Shown: piece by piece, positions 43,319 to 51,963 of the stretch | Position numbering within the stretch: the first letter of the stretch is position 1 | Layout: every line of letters starts with the position of its first letter | DNA from: Flavobacterium sp. SLB02 | Lineage (GTDB): Bacteria; Bacteroidota; Bacteroidia; Flavobacteriales; Flavobacteriaceae | Direction of reading: 5' to 3' | DNA: 64,000 nt | Assembly (NCBI RefSeq): GCF_009664855.1 | Contig: NZ_CP045928.1 | Span: 5,178,331 to 5,242,330, forward strand | Made by a program: the position numbers and the translations under genes | Notes under the pieces: generated by a model | What the model was told of the DNA's origin: nothing | Database searches by the model: none | The model's input: the letters and a program-made list of their open reading frames with translations, nothing else

Positions 43319-43924
43319 TTATTTCTTATTTTGGTATAAAACAGGATTCAATTCGTCGTCATTGTACATTTTCATTTGTTTGTACACTTTCATGAATTTA
43401 TCTCCGTTTTCAATATCAGCAAGCAAATCATCAATCGCTGTTGATAAGTCGCTTCTTTGTTCTAAAAGGATGTTTAGTTTTTCCTGACATTTATCTCTGT
43501 GTTCTTGGGAAGCCTCTGCACGAGTAGCTTCTTCATGCATATGATAAATTTTTAAAGCGAGAATAGACAATCTGTCAAAAGCCCAGGCTGGACTTTCAGA
43601 GTTGATTTTTGCACCGTCTTTTACTTTTACATCGCTGTATTTTTGTAAAAAATAACTATCGATATATTCTACCATATCTGTACGTTCCTGATTTGAGGCA
43701 TCGATTCTTCTTTTTAAAGTAAGCGCTGCTACGGGATCGATTTGCGGATCACGAATAATATCTTCAAAATGCCATTGAACTGTATCAATCCAGTTTTTTA
43801 GATATAATAAATGTTCGAATTTATCCTTAGGATAAGGGTTGTTTATAGGTTGATCTACATTATCAAATTGATGATAATCTTTGATGCTTTGTTCGAAAAC
43901 AGAATATGCTAATTTTGAAAACAT
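43319..43924 (-). CDS. DUF4254 family protein
   Basis: A 201-residue, mostly helical protein: FSKLAYSVFEQSIKDYHQFDNVDQ at the N-terminus and a conserved HLLYLKNWIDTVQWHFEDIIRDPQIDP core. This fits DUF4254, a Bacteroidota family of unknown function often found next to glycosyltransferase 9. A longer frame up to 44047 exists, but a good -7 box lies between it and the ATG at 43924, so I use that ATG. The gene is divergent from upp and upstream of GT9 on the same strand. Confidence 0.85.
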   Translation of the reverse strand: MFSKLAYSVFEQSIKDYHQFDNVDQPINNPYPKDKFEHLLYLKNWIDTVQWHFEDIIRDPQIDPVAALTLKRRIDASNQERTDMVEYIDSYFLQKYSDVKVKDGAKINSESPAWAFDRLSILALKIYHMHEEATRAEASQEHRDKCQEKLNILLEQRSDLSTAIDDLLADIENGDKFMKVYKQMKMYNDDELNPVLYQNKK

Positions 43925-43944
43925 GTGTTTATTTGTTAGAGTTA

Positions 43945-43952
43945 CAAAGATA
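43945..43952 (-). promoter_or_regulatory. -7 box TATCTTTG for DUF4254/GT9
   Basis: A perfect TAnnTTTG on the minus strand, 20 bases ahead of the DUF4254 ATG. It supports the shorter start of that gene. Confidence 0.5.
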
Positions 43953-44035
43953 CTTTTTATACTTTTATCGTGCGAATAAAACGATGAAATTTTCGTTATC
44001 GTACTGTAACCCATTGATAATTCTAAATTTTTATT

Positions 44036-44689
44036 ATGAAAATCCATTATATTTCTGAAAATAATAGCGTATTAAATCATTTTTTAGGTCAAATCAGAAA
44101 CATAAACGTTCAGAACGACAGTATGCGTTTTCGAAGAAATATAGAGCGAATTGGCGAAATTATGGCCTATGAGCTGAGCAAAGATTTATCGTATAAAGAG
44201 GTTGAAATTCAGACTCCGCTTGGTATTAAAAAAACAACCGAAATCGAAAGTGATTTGGTTTTATGTTCTATTCTTAGAGCCGGATTGCCGCTTCATAATG
44301 GTTTTTTGAATTACTTTGATCATGCCGAAAATAGTTTTGTTTCTGCTTGCAGATATCATCCTAATAATGATCATGAATTCGAAATTCGGGTAGAATATCA
44401 GGCCGTTTCTAACATCAATGATAAAACAGTTTTGTTGCTTGACCCAATGTTGGCCACTGGGCAGTCTATTGTGGCTGTTCATGAAAAGTTGATTCAAAAC
44501 GCAACTCCAAAAGAGATTCATATTGTGGTGGTTATTGCTGCACCGGAAGGAATTGCTTTTCTTGAAAAAAGTCTTCCTGAAAACTGCCATTTATGGGTGG
44601 CTTCTCTTGATGAAAAACTAAATGAGAAAAACTACATTATTCCTGGTCTTGGTGATGCAGGTGATCTTGCTTACGGAAGTAAATTATAA
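44036..44689 (+). CDS. upp: Uracil phosphoribosyltransferase
   Basis: A 217-residue PRTase that makes UMP from uracil and PRPP (pyrimidine salvage). The PRPP loop is LLLDPMLATGQS (D136-P137 within it), with IRAGLPL (CSILRAGLPL) and the C-terminal uracil-binding IPGLGDAGDLAYG. Slightly longer than the E. coli enzyme (208). It overlaps the convergent DUF6427-type gene by 6 bp at the 3' ends, so no terminator fits between them. Confidence 0.95.
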   Translation: MKIHYISENNSVLNHFLGQIRNINVQNDSMRFRRNIERIGEIMAYELSKDLSYKEVEIQTPLGIKKTTEIESDLVLCSILRAGLPLHNGFLNYFDHAENSFVSACRYHPNNDHEFEIRVEYQAVSNINDKTVLLLDPMLATGQSIVAVHEKLIQNATPKEIHIVVVIAAPEGIAFLEKSLPENCHLWVASLDEKLNEKNYIIPGLGDAGDLAYGSKL

Positions 44690-45613
44690 TTGAGAGAAAT
44701 AGGTAAATAAACTACACAAAATCAGTACATAAAATACAATTTCGTTGTTTAGTTTTTGCTGCATATACTCTACGTGGCTTGCTGCCATAATGGTCAAAGG
44801 AGCAATGCTAAACAACAATAAATCGTTGCTTTTATCTGGCGAAACAATATAAACAATAGCGGCTATAAAAAAACAGGCTACAATTTTTTTGTACGAAGAA
44901 TGTACAATTTGAGGTCTGTTTGACAACGTTGTTAACATTGATGTTACAAAAAACAAAGCAACTGCAACATATATAGAAAGTGCTCCGTTTTCGTAATTAT
45001 TTTTGAAATAGATAATATCAAAATCGATTACGGCTCGTTTCTGAAAAAATTCTATTATATCGATATGGAATATCAGGGAGATCAATAAAAAGATTATTGA
45101 AACCGCCATAAGCGCAATAAATGGTAAAATCCAGTTTCTATAATCTCTCGAAGCATGAAAAACAATAGATATAAATACCACTACCAGGAAAAGAATACAC
45201 CAAAATTGAAATAAAGCGGCTATTAAAATCCAAAAAGAGGCATCAAATATTTTTTCTTTTGATGCTTTTAAGGATTGTAGCGAAATTAATCTTCGAAGCG
45301 CTAACAGGATAAAAAAGTTAGCATAGATGACATTCGCATTATTAAAAATCGTGGGGAAAAATAATATAAACAATAAATAGAAAAGTATCGCGTAACCGTT
45401 GTCTTTACTGAGTCCGTTCTTTTTTACGATAAAATTAACCAGGAAAAAAGAGGCTAAAATAAACAGTAGTAAACTTACTTTTTGGAACGCCAAAAAATAA
45501 GAACTCACCCATGATGGATCTTTGATTTGAAAAATAAAAAAGAAAACCAGTATTAAAATTACGACCAATGAATAATTTAATGGCGTAGATTTTTTAAAAA
45601 CACTTGTTATCAT
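44684..45613 (-). CDS. Polytopic membrane protein (DUF6427-like)
   Basis: A 309-residue protein with about nine hydrophobic helices and short loops (STPLNYSLVVILILVFFFIF at the start, KIVACFFIAAIVYIVSP near the end). I match it from memory to DUF6427, a Flavobacteriaceae family near upp and purD; function unknown. The N-terminal PLNYS and the FFPTIFNNANVIYANFFILLALRR stretch look most conserved. Topology resembles polymerase- or transporter-like proteins, without any identified motif. Confidence 0.65.
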   Translation of the reverse strand: MITSVFKKSTPLNYSLVVILILVFFFIFQIKDPSWVSSYFLAFQKVSLLLFILASFFLVNFIVKKNGLSKDNGYAILFYLLFILFFPTIFNNANVIYANFFILLALRRLISLQSLKASKEKIFDASFWILIAALFQFWCILFLVVVFISIVFHASRDYRNWILPFIALMAVSIIFLLISLIFHIDIIEFFQKRAVIDFDIIYFKNNYENGALSIYVAVALFFVTSMLTTLSNRPQIVHSSYKKIVACFFIAAIVYIVSPDKSNDLLLFSIAPLTIMAASHVEYMQQKLNNEIVFYVLILCSLFTYFSQL

Positions 45614-45754
45614 AAGGATATTTTATACTTTTGTGATTGTAAATATAATACTTGTTTAAAAAGGAAAACCCAACAAGTTGAAAAAAGATTCTATTATCTG
45701 AATTTTAACTTCAATGCGTTACACAACAATAAATAACATATAATTTTATAAATT

Positions 45755-45985
45755 ATGAAAGCTTTTTTCGAAGGAATACAATACTTATTCGTTAACATTT
45801 TATTTGCTCCACTTGATGGTTTACGTCATTTAGAACTTATTACATGGTTTGGTGCTAATACTATTAACTGGATTTTTATGATTATCTGTTCTGCAGCAAT
45901 CGTATATTGGATTAAACAATTACGTATTTTTGATGCTGCAGGAACTGAAAACCAAGATACAACGGCTCACTCTTTCTTAAAGTAA
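45755..45985 (+). CDS. Small membrane protein (DUF6341-like)
   Basis: A 76-residue protein with an amphipathic N-terminus (FEGIQYLFVNILFAPLDGLRHL) and one membrane helix (about 35-56, TINWIFMIICSAAIVYWIKQL). It resembles the small DUF6341 proteins encoded between upp/DUF6427 and purD in Flavobacteria. Its 3' end overlaps the convergent purD stop by 9 bp. Function unknown; possibly a partner of the polytopic neighbour. Confidence 0.7.
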   Translation: MKAFFEGIQYLFVNILFAPLDGLRHLELITWFGANTINWIFMIICSAAIVYWIKQLRIFDAAGTENQDTTAHSFLK

Positions 45986-47251
45986 GTCGAAACCAATATC
46001 TTTTCTAAAATACATCTTATCAAAATTTAGTTTATCTATATTTTGGTAAGATTTTTTTATGGCCTGTTGAAAATCATCTCCGTACGATGTTACAGTCAAT
46101 ACACGTCCTCCATTACTAACGACATTATCGCCATCTAATTTTGTTCCTGCGTGAAAAACTATAGAATCGGTAATATTTTCTAAACCTGTAATTACTTTTC
46201 CTTTTTCGAAATCTTCAGGATATCCTCCGGAAACTACCATAATTGTAGTCGCACTTCTTGGATCTACTTCTAACTCGAAAGTATCTAATTTTTGATCTGC
46301 CACTGACTGGAACAGCTCAACCAAATCAGATTTTAATCTTGGCACAACAACTTCAGTTTCTGGATCTCCCATTCTCACGTTGTATTCAATAACGATTGGC
46401 TCGTTTTTTACATTGATTAAACCAATAAATACAAATCCTTTATATTCGATTCCGTCTTTCTGGAAACCTTCTATTGTTGGTTTTACAATACGGGTTTCGA
46501 TTTTTTCCATCAAAACAGCGTCAACGTAAGGTACCGGAGAAACTGCTCCCATTCCGCCTGTATTTAATCCTGTATCTCCTTCTCCAATTCGTTTGTAGTC
46601 TTTTGCTGTTGGAAGAATTTTATAGCTTTTTCCGTCAGTTAAAACAAAACAGCTTAATTCAATTCCGTCCAGGAATTCTTCGATTACTACTTTTGAACTT
46701 GCTGCTCCAAATTTTTCGTGAACCAACATGTTTCGCAATTCAGTTTTAGCTTCTTCAAGATCCTGAATAATCAAAACTCCTTTTCCTGCTGCTAATCCGT
46801 CTGCTTTTAAAACGTACGGAGGTTGTAATGTTTCTAAGAATTCACATCCTTTTTCAACCGTTTCGGCAGTAAAACTGTCGTAAGCAGCAGTCGGGATGTT
46901 ATGTTTTATCAGGAATTCTTTAGCAAACTCTTTACTTCCTTCAAGTTGAGCTCCTAATTTTGATGGTCCGATAACCGGAATATGCTGTAAACTTTCGTCG
47001 TTTTTAAAATAATCGTAAATCCCTTTTACCAAAGGATCTTCTGGCCCTACGACCACCATTTTTACATTTTCCTGAATTACAAATGCTTTTATGGCATCAA
47101 AATCTGTTGGAGGCATTGCAACGTTTGTAGCAATTGCTGCTGTTCCCGCATTTCCTGGTGCAACAAAAAGTTTTTCGCAAAGCGGACTCTGAATCATTTT
47201 CCATGCAAAAGCATGTTCTCTTCCGCCTGATCCCAATAGTAAAATTGTCAT
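45977..47251 (-). CDS. purD: Phosphoribosylamine--glycine ligase
   Basis: A 424-residue ATP-grasp enzyme, step two of de novo purine synthesis (phosphoribosylamine + glycine + ATP to GAR). It begins with ILLLGSGGREHAFAWK, and the ATP-grasp core has VLKADGLAAGKGVLI, EEFLDGIELSCFVLTDG and the metal site EYNVRMGDPETE. The C-terminal domain ends with VTSYGDDFQQAIKKSYQ. Full length. A -7 box lies 24 bases upstream, divergent from the CapK-like gene. Confidence 0.97.
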   Translation of the reverse strand: MTILLLGSGGREHAFAWKMIQSPLCEKLFVAPGNAGTAAIATNVAMPPTDFDAIKAFVIQENVKMVVVGPEDPLVKGIYDYFKNDESLQHIPVIGPSKLGAQLEGSKEFAKEFLIKHNIPTAAYDSFTAETVEKGCEFLETLQPPYVLKADGLAAGKGVLIIQDLEEAKTELRNMLVHEKFGAASSKVVIEEFLDGIELSCFVLTDGKSYKILPTAKDYKRIGEGDTGLNTGGMGAVSPVPYVDAVLMEKIETRIVKPTIEGFQKDGIEYKGFVFIGLINVKNEPIVIEYNVRMGDPETEVVVPRLKSDLVELFQSVADQKLDTFELEVDPRSATTIMVVSGGYPEDFEKGKVITGLENITDSIVFHAGTKLDGDNVVSNGGRVLTVTSYGDDFQQAIKKSYQNIDKLNFDKMYFRKDIGFDLL

Positions 47252-47275
47252 GTGTTGTTGTATTTAGTTGTGGTG

Positions 47276-47283
47276 CAAAAATA
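47276..47283 (-). promoter_or_regulatory. -7 box TATTTTTG for purD
   Basis: A perfect TAnnTTTG on the minus strand, 24 bases ahead of the purD ATG. The -33 element is unclear. Confidence 0.45.
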
Positions 47284-47357
47284 ATTGCTTTTGTACGTAA
47301 AAAATAATTAAATCTTAAAAAGTTGTTGATTCTTCTCTGTTAGTAATTTGATAATAT

Positions 47358-47365
47358 TATTTTTG
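47358..47365 (+). promoter_or_regulatory. -7 box TATTTTTG for the CapK-like gene
   Basis: A perfect TAnnTTTG, 19 bases before the ATG at 47385. A TTG lies 29 bases further upstream, slightly beyond the usual spacing. Confidence 0.45.
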
Positions 47366-47384
47366 GTGAAAAATATATCTTCAA

Positions 47385-48695
47385 ATGATTTCTATTTTTG
47401 ATATTTCGCTTCAATTAAACGGTTTTCCTATAAAGGAAGCCAAAGCTCAAATGGATAAAATCGTGAATTTATCTGAAGAAGAATATGATTTTTTTCTTGC
47501 GAATAAAAAAGAAGAAATTGTCGATTTTCATTTAAAAAACAATTCATTTTATCAAGAATTAGTAGGGAATAAAACGGATTTGAAATGGGAAAACTTACCC
47601 ATTTTGAACAAACAGAATTTACAGAAACCTCTTGAAGAAAGACTTTCAAAAGGATACTCAAAAAAAAATGTATACCTCAACAAAACATCAGGATCCAGCG
47701 GAACTCCTTTTGTTTTTGCAAAGGATAAATATTCTCATGCCTTGACCTGGGCATCAAATATTATGCGTTTTGGCTGGTTTGGTATTGATTTTAATCATTC
47801 GTATCAGGCTCGTTTTTATGGTATTCCGATGGATTTTATTGGTTATCAAAAAGAACGCTTTAAAGATTTTCTGACGCATCGTTTCAGGTTTCCGGTTTTC
47901 GATTTATCTGATGCAATTCTGGAGAAATTTTTACAGAAATTCAAAACCAAAAAATTCGATTATATCAATGGTTATACCAGTTCTATCGTTTTATTTGCCA
48001 AACATTTAGAACAGAAAAACATCATTTTAAATGAAATTTGTCCCACCTTAAAAGCGTGTTTCGTTACTTCGGAAATGCTTTTTGAATCGGATAAAAAACT
48101 CTTAGAAAAACAATTCGAAATTCCGATTATTAACGAATATGGAGCATCCGAGTTAGATTTGATTGCTTTTGAAAACCCTCAACGAGAATGGCAAGTGAAT
48201 GCTGAAACCCTTTTTGTTGAAATTTTAGACGAAAATAATAAAGTTCTCCCTTACGGGGAAGAAGGCCGAATTGTGATTACTTCTCTGTTTAATAAAGCGC
48301 ATCCGTTTATACGATATGAAATTGGCGATATTGGAATTCTTGACGAAAAAAGTACACTACAGAAACCAATTCTTAAAAAACTAATTGGACGAACCAATGA
48401 CATTGCAATTCTCCCAAGCGGAAAAAAATCTCCAGGATTAACCTTTTACTACGTAACCAAAAGCATCATTGAAGATGACGGAAATGTCAAAGAATTTATT
48501 ATCAAACAAACGCAATTGGATACTTTTGAAATTGAATATGTCAGTGAAAAAGAATTAGATATCATACAAATTCAAAAAATAGAAAAAGCAATTGCTTTGT
48601 ATCTTGAACCCAATTTAAATTTTATTTTTACCCAAAAAACAGTTTTAGAAAGAAGCAAAAGCGGAAAACTAAAACAATTCAAATCGTATTTATAA
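47385..48695 (+). CDS. CapK/PaaK-like AMP-dependent ligase of the polysaccharide region
   Basis: A 436-residue adenylate-forming enzyme. Phosphate loop KTSGSSGTP, acceptor loop INEYGASELD, and the C-terminal hinge/lid with LIGRTNDIAILPSGKK. It differs from the flexirubin ligase in lacking the CACG Cys knuckle. CapK-type members sit in capsule and O-antigen clusters, where they probably activate an acyl or amino-acid substituent for transfer onto a sugar. That role is inferred from location at the edge of the polysaccharide genes. Confidence 0.82.
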   Translation: MISIFDISLQLNGFPIKEAKAQMDKIVNLSEEEYDFFLANKKEEIVDFHLKNNSFYQELVGNKTDLKWENLPILNKQNLQKPLEERLSKGYSKKNVYLNKTSGSSGTPFVFAKDKYSHALTWASNIMRFGWFGIDFNHSYQARFYGIPMDFIGYQKERFKDFLTHRFRFPVFDLSDAILEKFLQKFKTKKFDYINGYTSSIVLFAKHLEQKNIILNEICPTLKACFVTSEMLFESDKKLLEKQFEIPIINEYGASELDLIAFENPQREWQVNAETLFVEILDENNKVLPYGEEGRIVITSLFNKAHPFIRYEIGDIGILDEKSTLQKPILKKLIGRTNDIAILPSGKKSPGLTFYYVTKSIIEDDGNVKEFIIKQTQLDTFEIEYVSEKELDIIQIQKIEKAIALYLEPNLNFIFTQKTVLERSKSGKLKQFKSYL

Positions 48696-48734
48696 ATACA
48701 AATAAAATCTTACATTTTTTTTTAATTAAAACTT

Positions 48735-49265
48735 ATGGAGGATCAATCTTTACTTTCTGAAGAAACAATTTCTAACAAAATATATTTTATTCGCGGTCAA
48801 AAAGTAATGCTTGATAGTGATTTGGCTTTACTTTATGAAGTTGAAACTAAAACATTAAATGAACAGGTAAAAAGAAATTTATCTCGATTTCCAGAAGATT
48901 TTATGTTTCAACTTACTGAAATTGAGCATAATTCTCTAAGGTCGCAAATTGCGACCTTAGAGAAAGTAAGGGGTAAATATCAAAAATACCTTCCTTTTAC
49001 CTTTACAGAACACGGTGTCTTAATGCTATCAAGCGTTTTAAAAAGCGATAAAGCAATTCAAACTAATATTCAGATTATACGGATTTTCACAAAAGTGAGA
49101 CAAATGCTTCTCGATACAACAGAAATTAAAGTTGATATACTTCAGATTCAAAAGAAGTTAGAGAATCACGATAAGAATATTGAGTTGGTTTTTTCTTATT
49201 TAGATGAATTTACTGAAAAGAAAGAAGATGAAAATGAAAGAGTGAAAATTGGCTATAAAAAATAA
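48735..49265 (+). CDS. ORF6N-domain DNA-binding protein
   Basis: A 176-residue protein. Residues ~12-100 match the ORF6N domain: IYFIRGQKVMLDSDLALLYEVETKTLNEQVKRN, RFPEDFMFQLTEIE, and PFTFTEHGVLMLSSVLKSD. ORF6N is a phage-related DNA-binding domain, common and multicopy in Bacteroidota. The C-terminus (about 115-165) is helical and Lys/Glu-rich. A 33-bp palindrome encodes the NSLRSQIATLEK segment, which is the normal family motif. Four related palindromes lie downstream. The gene probably arrived by transfer, which is my inference. No toxin or phage gene is next to it. Confidence 0.85.
   Translation: MEDQSLLSEETISNKIYFIRGQKVMLDSDLALLYEVETKTLNEQVKRNLSRFPEDFMFQLTEIEHNSLRSQIATLEKVRGKYQKYLPFTFTEHGVLMLSSVLKSDKAIQTNIQIIRIFTKVRQMLLDTTEIKVDILQIQKKLENHDKNIELVFSYLDEFTEKKEDENERVKIGYKK
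48932..48964. repeat. Palindrome A inside the ORF6N gene
   Basis: Two perfect 16-base arms, TTCTCTAAGGTCGCAA and its reverse complement, around one central A. It is exactly 33 bp and in frame with the gene. Its core GTCGCAA-N-TTGCGAC recurs downstream. Confidence 0.9.
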
Positions 49266-49275
49266 TCCCATACTT

Positions 49276-49304
49276 TTTCAAGGTCGCAAATTGCGACCTT
49301 GAAA
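49276..49304. repeat. Palindrome B downstream of ORF6N
   Basis: TTTCAAGGTCGCAA pairs perfectly with its mirror (arms of 14) around a central A. Same core as copy A, different outer arm. Confidence 0.9.
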
Positions 49305-49334
49305 CTTGAAGTCGCAATTTGCGACTTCAAGTTT
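49302..49334. repeat. Palindrome C downstream of ORF6N
   Basis: AAACTTGAAGTCGCAA pairs perfectly over 16 bases around a central T. The core is the same as in A and B but on the opposite strand. It overlaps the end of B by three bases. Confidence 0.9.
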
Positions 49335-49340
49335 TACTGA

Positions 49341-49375
49341 ATTCTCTAAGGTCACAAAATGTGACCTTAGAGAAT
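49341..49375. repeat. Palindrome D downstream of ORF6N
   Basis: ATTCTCTAAGGTCACA pairs perfectly with its mirror around AAA. The outer arm TTCTCTAAGGTC is identical to copy A; the core changes from CGCAA to CACA with the opposite arm changed to match. Confidence 0.9.
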
Positions 49376-49469
49376 GATAAATGATCAAACTAAAAATATC
49401 AACTTGACTTTCCTTACTTTTTTAAGATCAAAAATTGCTAATCCAAATTCCCTATTTGAAAATTAGCAG

Positions 49470-49504
49470 AGAATTGGAGGTCGCAAATTGCTACCTCCAA
49501 TTCT
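49470..49504. repeat. Palindrome E downstream of ORF6N
   Basis: AGAATTGGAGGTCGCAA pairs over 17 bases with one mismatch around a central A. Same core, a third kind of outer arm. The 365-bp gap 49266-49630 contains copies B-E, plain AT-rich DNA and the wecB -7 box, and no gene. Confidence 0.85.
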
Positions 49505-49586
49505 GACAAGATCAGTTTTGATATACTCAAAAATCATTTAAACATCAAGAAAGTATCTCAATTTATCCAAATTCCGATTTAAACTT

Positions 49587-49594
49587 TACTTTTG
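49587..49594 (+). promoter_or_regulatory. -7 box TACTTTTG for wecB
   Basis: A perfect TAnnTTTG, 36 bases ahead of the wecB ATG. It is the first promoter after the palindrome array. The -33 is weak. Confidence 0.5.
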
Positions 49595-49630
49595 CCAAAA
49601 GAAAGTTTTTAGAAAGAATCCAATCCAACT

Positions 49631-50719
49631 ATGAAAATCACTATAATCGCTGGTGCAAGACCTAATTTTATAAAAATTGCACCAATCATTAATGCCATAA
49701 AAAGCAAGCAAAATGAAGGTGTTGCTATTTCATTTCGATTGGTTCATACTGGTCAGCACTACGATAAAAACTTAAGCGATACTTTTTTTGAAGAATTAAA
49801 TATTCCGAAACCAAATGTAAATCTGGAAGTAAAAAGTGGCTCTCAGGCAGAACAAACCGCTGCGATTATGATTGCTTTTGAAAAAGAATTACTTCAAAAT
49901 CCTTGCGATTTGGTTTTAGTTGTTGGAGATGTCAATTCGACTATGGCGTGTTCGATTGTGGCCAAAAAATGCAACAAAAAAGTAGCGCATATCGAAGCCG
50001 GAATACGTTCAGGCGATTTAACAATGCCAGAAGAAATCAACAGAATGTTGACCGATAGTATTACCGATTACTTTTTTACTACCTCAGCTTCTGCCTCAGA
50101 AAATTTGCTAAAATTGGGTTCAGATCCTGAAAATGTACATTTTGTGGGTAACGTCATGATTGATACTTTATACCAAAATATCGATAGAATATTTGCGCCG
50201 GATTTTTGGGAAGAAAATCAATTAAACGAAAAAAATTATATCATTCTAACCTTACATCGCCCCGGAAATGTTGATGAAGTTTCATCACTTCTTGAGCTTC
50301 TTCACGGAATTGATGATTTAGTTACTGACAAAAAAATACTGTTCCCGATTCATCCACGAACGCAGGCGATTTTGAGTGAAAGCGAGACCAAATTCAAAAA
50401 CATCATTTTTGTTTCACCGCAAAGTTATTTGAATTTTATGTATTTGATTAAAAATAGTTTTGCTGTTATTACCGATAGCGGAGGAATTTCGGAAGAAACA
50501 ACCGTTATGGGAATTCCATGTTTTACGATGCGAAATAATACGGAAAGACCTGAAACAGAATCTATTGGTTCTAATACTATTGTGGGAACTTCATTAGAAA
50601 ATTTACAAAAAATTTTTGGTCTGTTCTTGAAAAATGGGCCACGAAAAAGTGGCATTCCTGAATTATGGGACGGAAAAGCATCAGAAAGAATTATTTCAAT
50701 TTTATTGGATAAAAAATAA
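49631..50719 (+). CDS. wecB: UDP-N-acetylglucosamine 2-epimerase (non-hydrolysing)
   Basis: A 362-residue GT-B-fold epimerase that converts UDP-GlcNAc to UDP-ManNAc. Family signature regions: IAGARPNFIKIAPII, HTGQHYD, HIEAGIRSGDLTMPEEINR, LTLHRPGNVD and ITDSGGISEE. All are in normal positions. It supplies an N-acetylmannosamine-type sugar for the surface polysaccharide. The stop overlaps the start of the next gene by one base (TAATG). Confidence 0.95.
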   Translation: MKITIIAGARPNFIKIAPIINAIKSKQNEGVAISFRLVHTGQHYDKNLSDTFFEELNIPKPNVNLEVKSGSQAEQTAAIMIAFEKELLQNPCDLVLVVGDVNSTMACSIVAKKCNKKVAHIEAGIRSGDLTMPEEINRMLTDSITDYFFTTSASASENLLKLGSDPENVHFVGNVMIDTLYQNIDRIFAPDFWEENQLNEKNYIILTLHRPGNVDEVSSLLELLHGIDDLVTDKKILFPIHPRTQAILSESETKFKNIIFVSPQSYLNFMYLIKNSFAVITDSGGISEETTVMGIPCFTMRNNTERPETESIGSNTIVGTSLENLQKIFGLFLKNGPRKSGIPELWDGKASERIISILLDKK

Positions 50720-51906
50720 TGAAGGACATTTTAATCATATCCAATTATTATCCGCCGGAAAAAGGTGCTGCAGCTAATAGAATTGAACAACTGGCTTTAA
50801 AACTGAATCAAAACGGATATGAAGTTTCGGTGATTTCTCCGTTGCCAAATTATCCAAAAGGGGAATTGTTCCCAGAATATAAAGGCCGATTTTCGGTTAC
50901 TGAGAAAATTCAGAATATCACGCTAAAACGTCTTTGGATTTATCCTAGTAATAGTTCAAATATCTTTAAACGAATTGTTTCGACATTATCATTCTCAACG
51001 ACTTTATTTTTTTATTTGCTGTTTGCCACAACGCCTAAAAAAGTTATTGTACAATCACCTCCATTGTTGCTTTCTTTTATTTCTGTTTTTACACTTTGGC
51101 TTAAACGCAAAACCATAATTCTTAATGTTTCTGATCTTTGGCCAACTGCTGCTATTGAACTTCAGGTACTAAAGAAAAATAGTATTTCACATAAAATCCT
51201 GCTTTTTATTGAACGTTTTATTTATAAAAAAGCAACACATATCTTTGGGCAATCGAATGAAATAATTGAACATATCAATTCTATTTTTCCAGAAAAAAAA
51301 TGCTTTTTATACCGGAATTATCCGGATCATTTTACTGAGGATTTCCTTGAAGAAAAAGACAATTCACGCGAACCAATTAAGTTGTTTTATGCTGGTTTGC
51401 TTGGTGTTGCACAAGGTGTTTTTGACCTTATTCAGCAATTAAATTTAGAGAATTTAAATATCGAATTGCATATTTTTGGTGATGGCGCAGAGAAAAATCA
51501 AATTGTCAATTATCTCAGCCAAAATCCAACTAAAAAAATAATTTTCCATGGAATGTTGGAACGAAATGTTCTGCATGAAACTTTAAAGGATCAAGACATT
51601 GCCCTTGTTCCGCTTAAAACGAGAATTTACGGTTCTGTTCCTTCAAAAATATTTGAATACAGTGCTTTGGGATTTCCTGTTTTTTATTTTGGTGGTGGTG
51701 AAGGAGAAAATATTGTGGAAGAAAATAATCTGGGTTGGGTTGTTCCTGTTGAAGATTTTAAGCAATTAAATTCTACTTTACTACAAATTTCTGAATTAGG
51801 AAAAGGTGAAATTCAAAAGATGAAAAAGGATATTTTTCTTCATGCAAAAAGTCATTTTAATCTGGATCAGCAAATGAAAGAACTGATTGAAAATAATGCT
51901 TTTTAG
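50719..51906 (+). CDS. Family 4 glycosyltransferase (WbuB-like)
   Basis: A 395-residue GT-B glycosyltransferase. The N-terminal SNYYPPEKGAAANRIEQLA and VSVISPLPNYPKGE stretch is typical of WbuB-type enzymes, which often follow wecB. The donor-binding C-terminal part has YAGLLGVAQGVFDLIQ and the EX7E-like region near PSKIFEYSALGFPVFYFG. It is translationally coupled to wecB. Exact sugar is unknown. A bidirectional terminator follows. Confidence 0.88.
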   Translation: MKDILIISNYYPPEKGAAANRIEQLALKLNQNGYEVSVISPLPNYPKGELFPEYKGRFSVTEKIQNITLKRLWIYPSNSSNIFKRIVSTLSFSTTLFFYLLFATTPKKVIVQSPPLLLSFISVFTLWLKRKTIILNVSDLWPTAAIELQVLKKNSISHKILLFIERFIYKKATHIFGQSNEIIEHINSIFPEKKCFLYRNYPDHFTEDFLEEKDNSREPIKLFYAGLLGVAQGVFDLIQQLNLENLNIELHIFGDGAEKNQIVNYLSQNPTKKIIFHGMLERNVLHETLKDQDIALVPLKTRIYGSVPSKIFEYSALGFPVFYFGGGEGENIVEENNLGWVVPVEDFKQLNSTLLQISELGKGEIQKMKKDIFLHAKSHFNLDQQMKELIENNAF

Positions 51907-51923
51907 CCAACTTCAATAAAATG

Positions 51924-51963
51924 AAAACGGGCAAATATCGAATTAATATTTGCCCGTTTTTTT
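51924..51963. terminator. Bidirectional terminator between GT4 and UXS genes
   Basis: AAAACGGGCAAATAT pairs with ATATTTGCCCGTTTT around a 7-base loop. The T-run reaches the stop codon of the convergent UXS gene. Confidence 0.9.

Noticed and set aside
43925-44047. N-terminal extension of DUF4254 overlapping upp
   Set aside because: A good -7 box lies within it, and the family-like sequence starts at the ATG at 43924.
49276-49504. CRISPR-like or terminator array downstream of ORF6N
   Set aside because: The palindromes are irregularly spaced, vary in their arms, and lack T-tracts. They share a core with a coding palindrome, so neither class fits.
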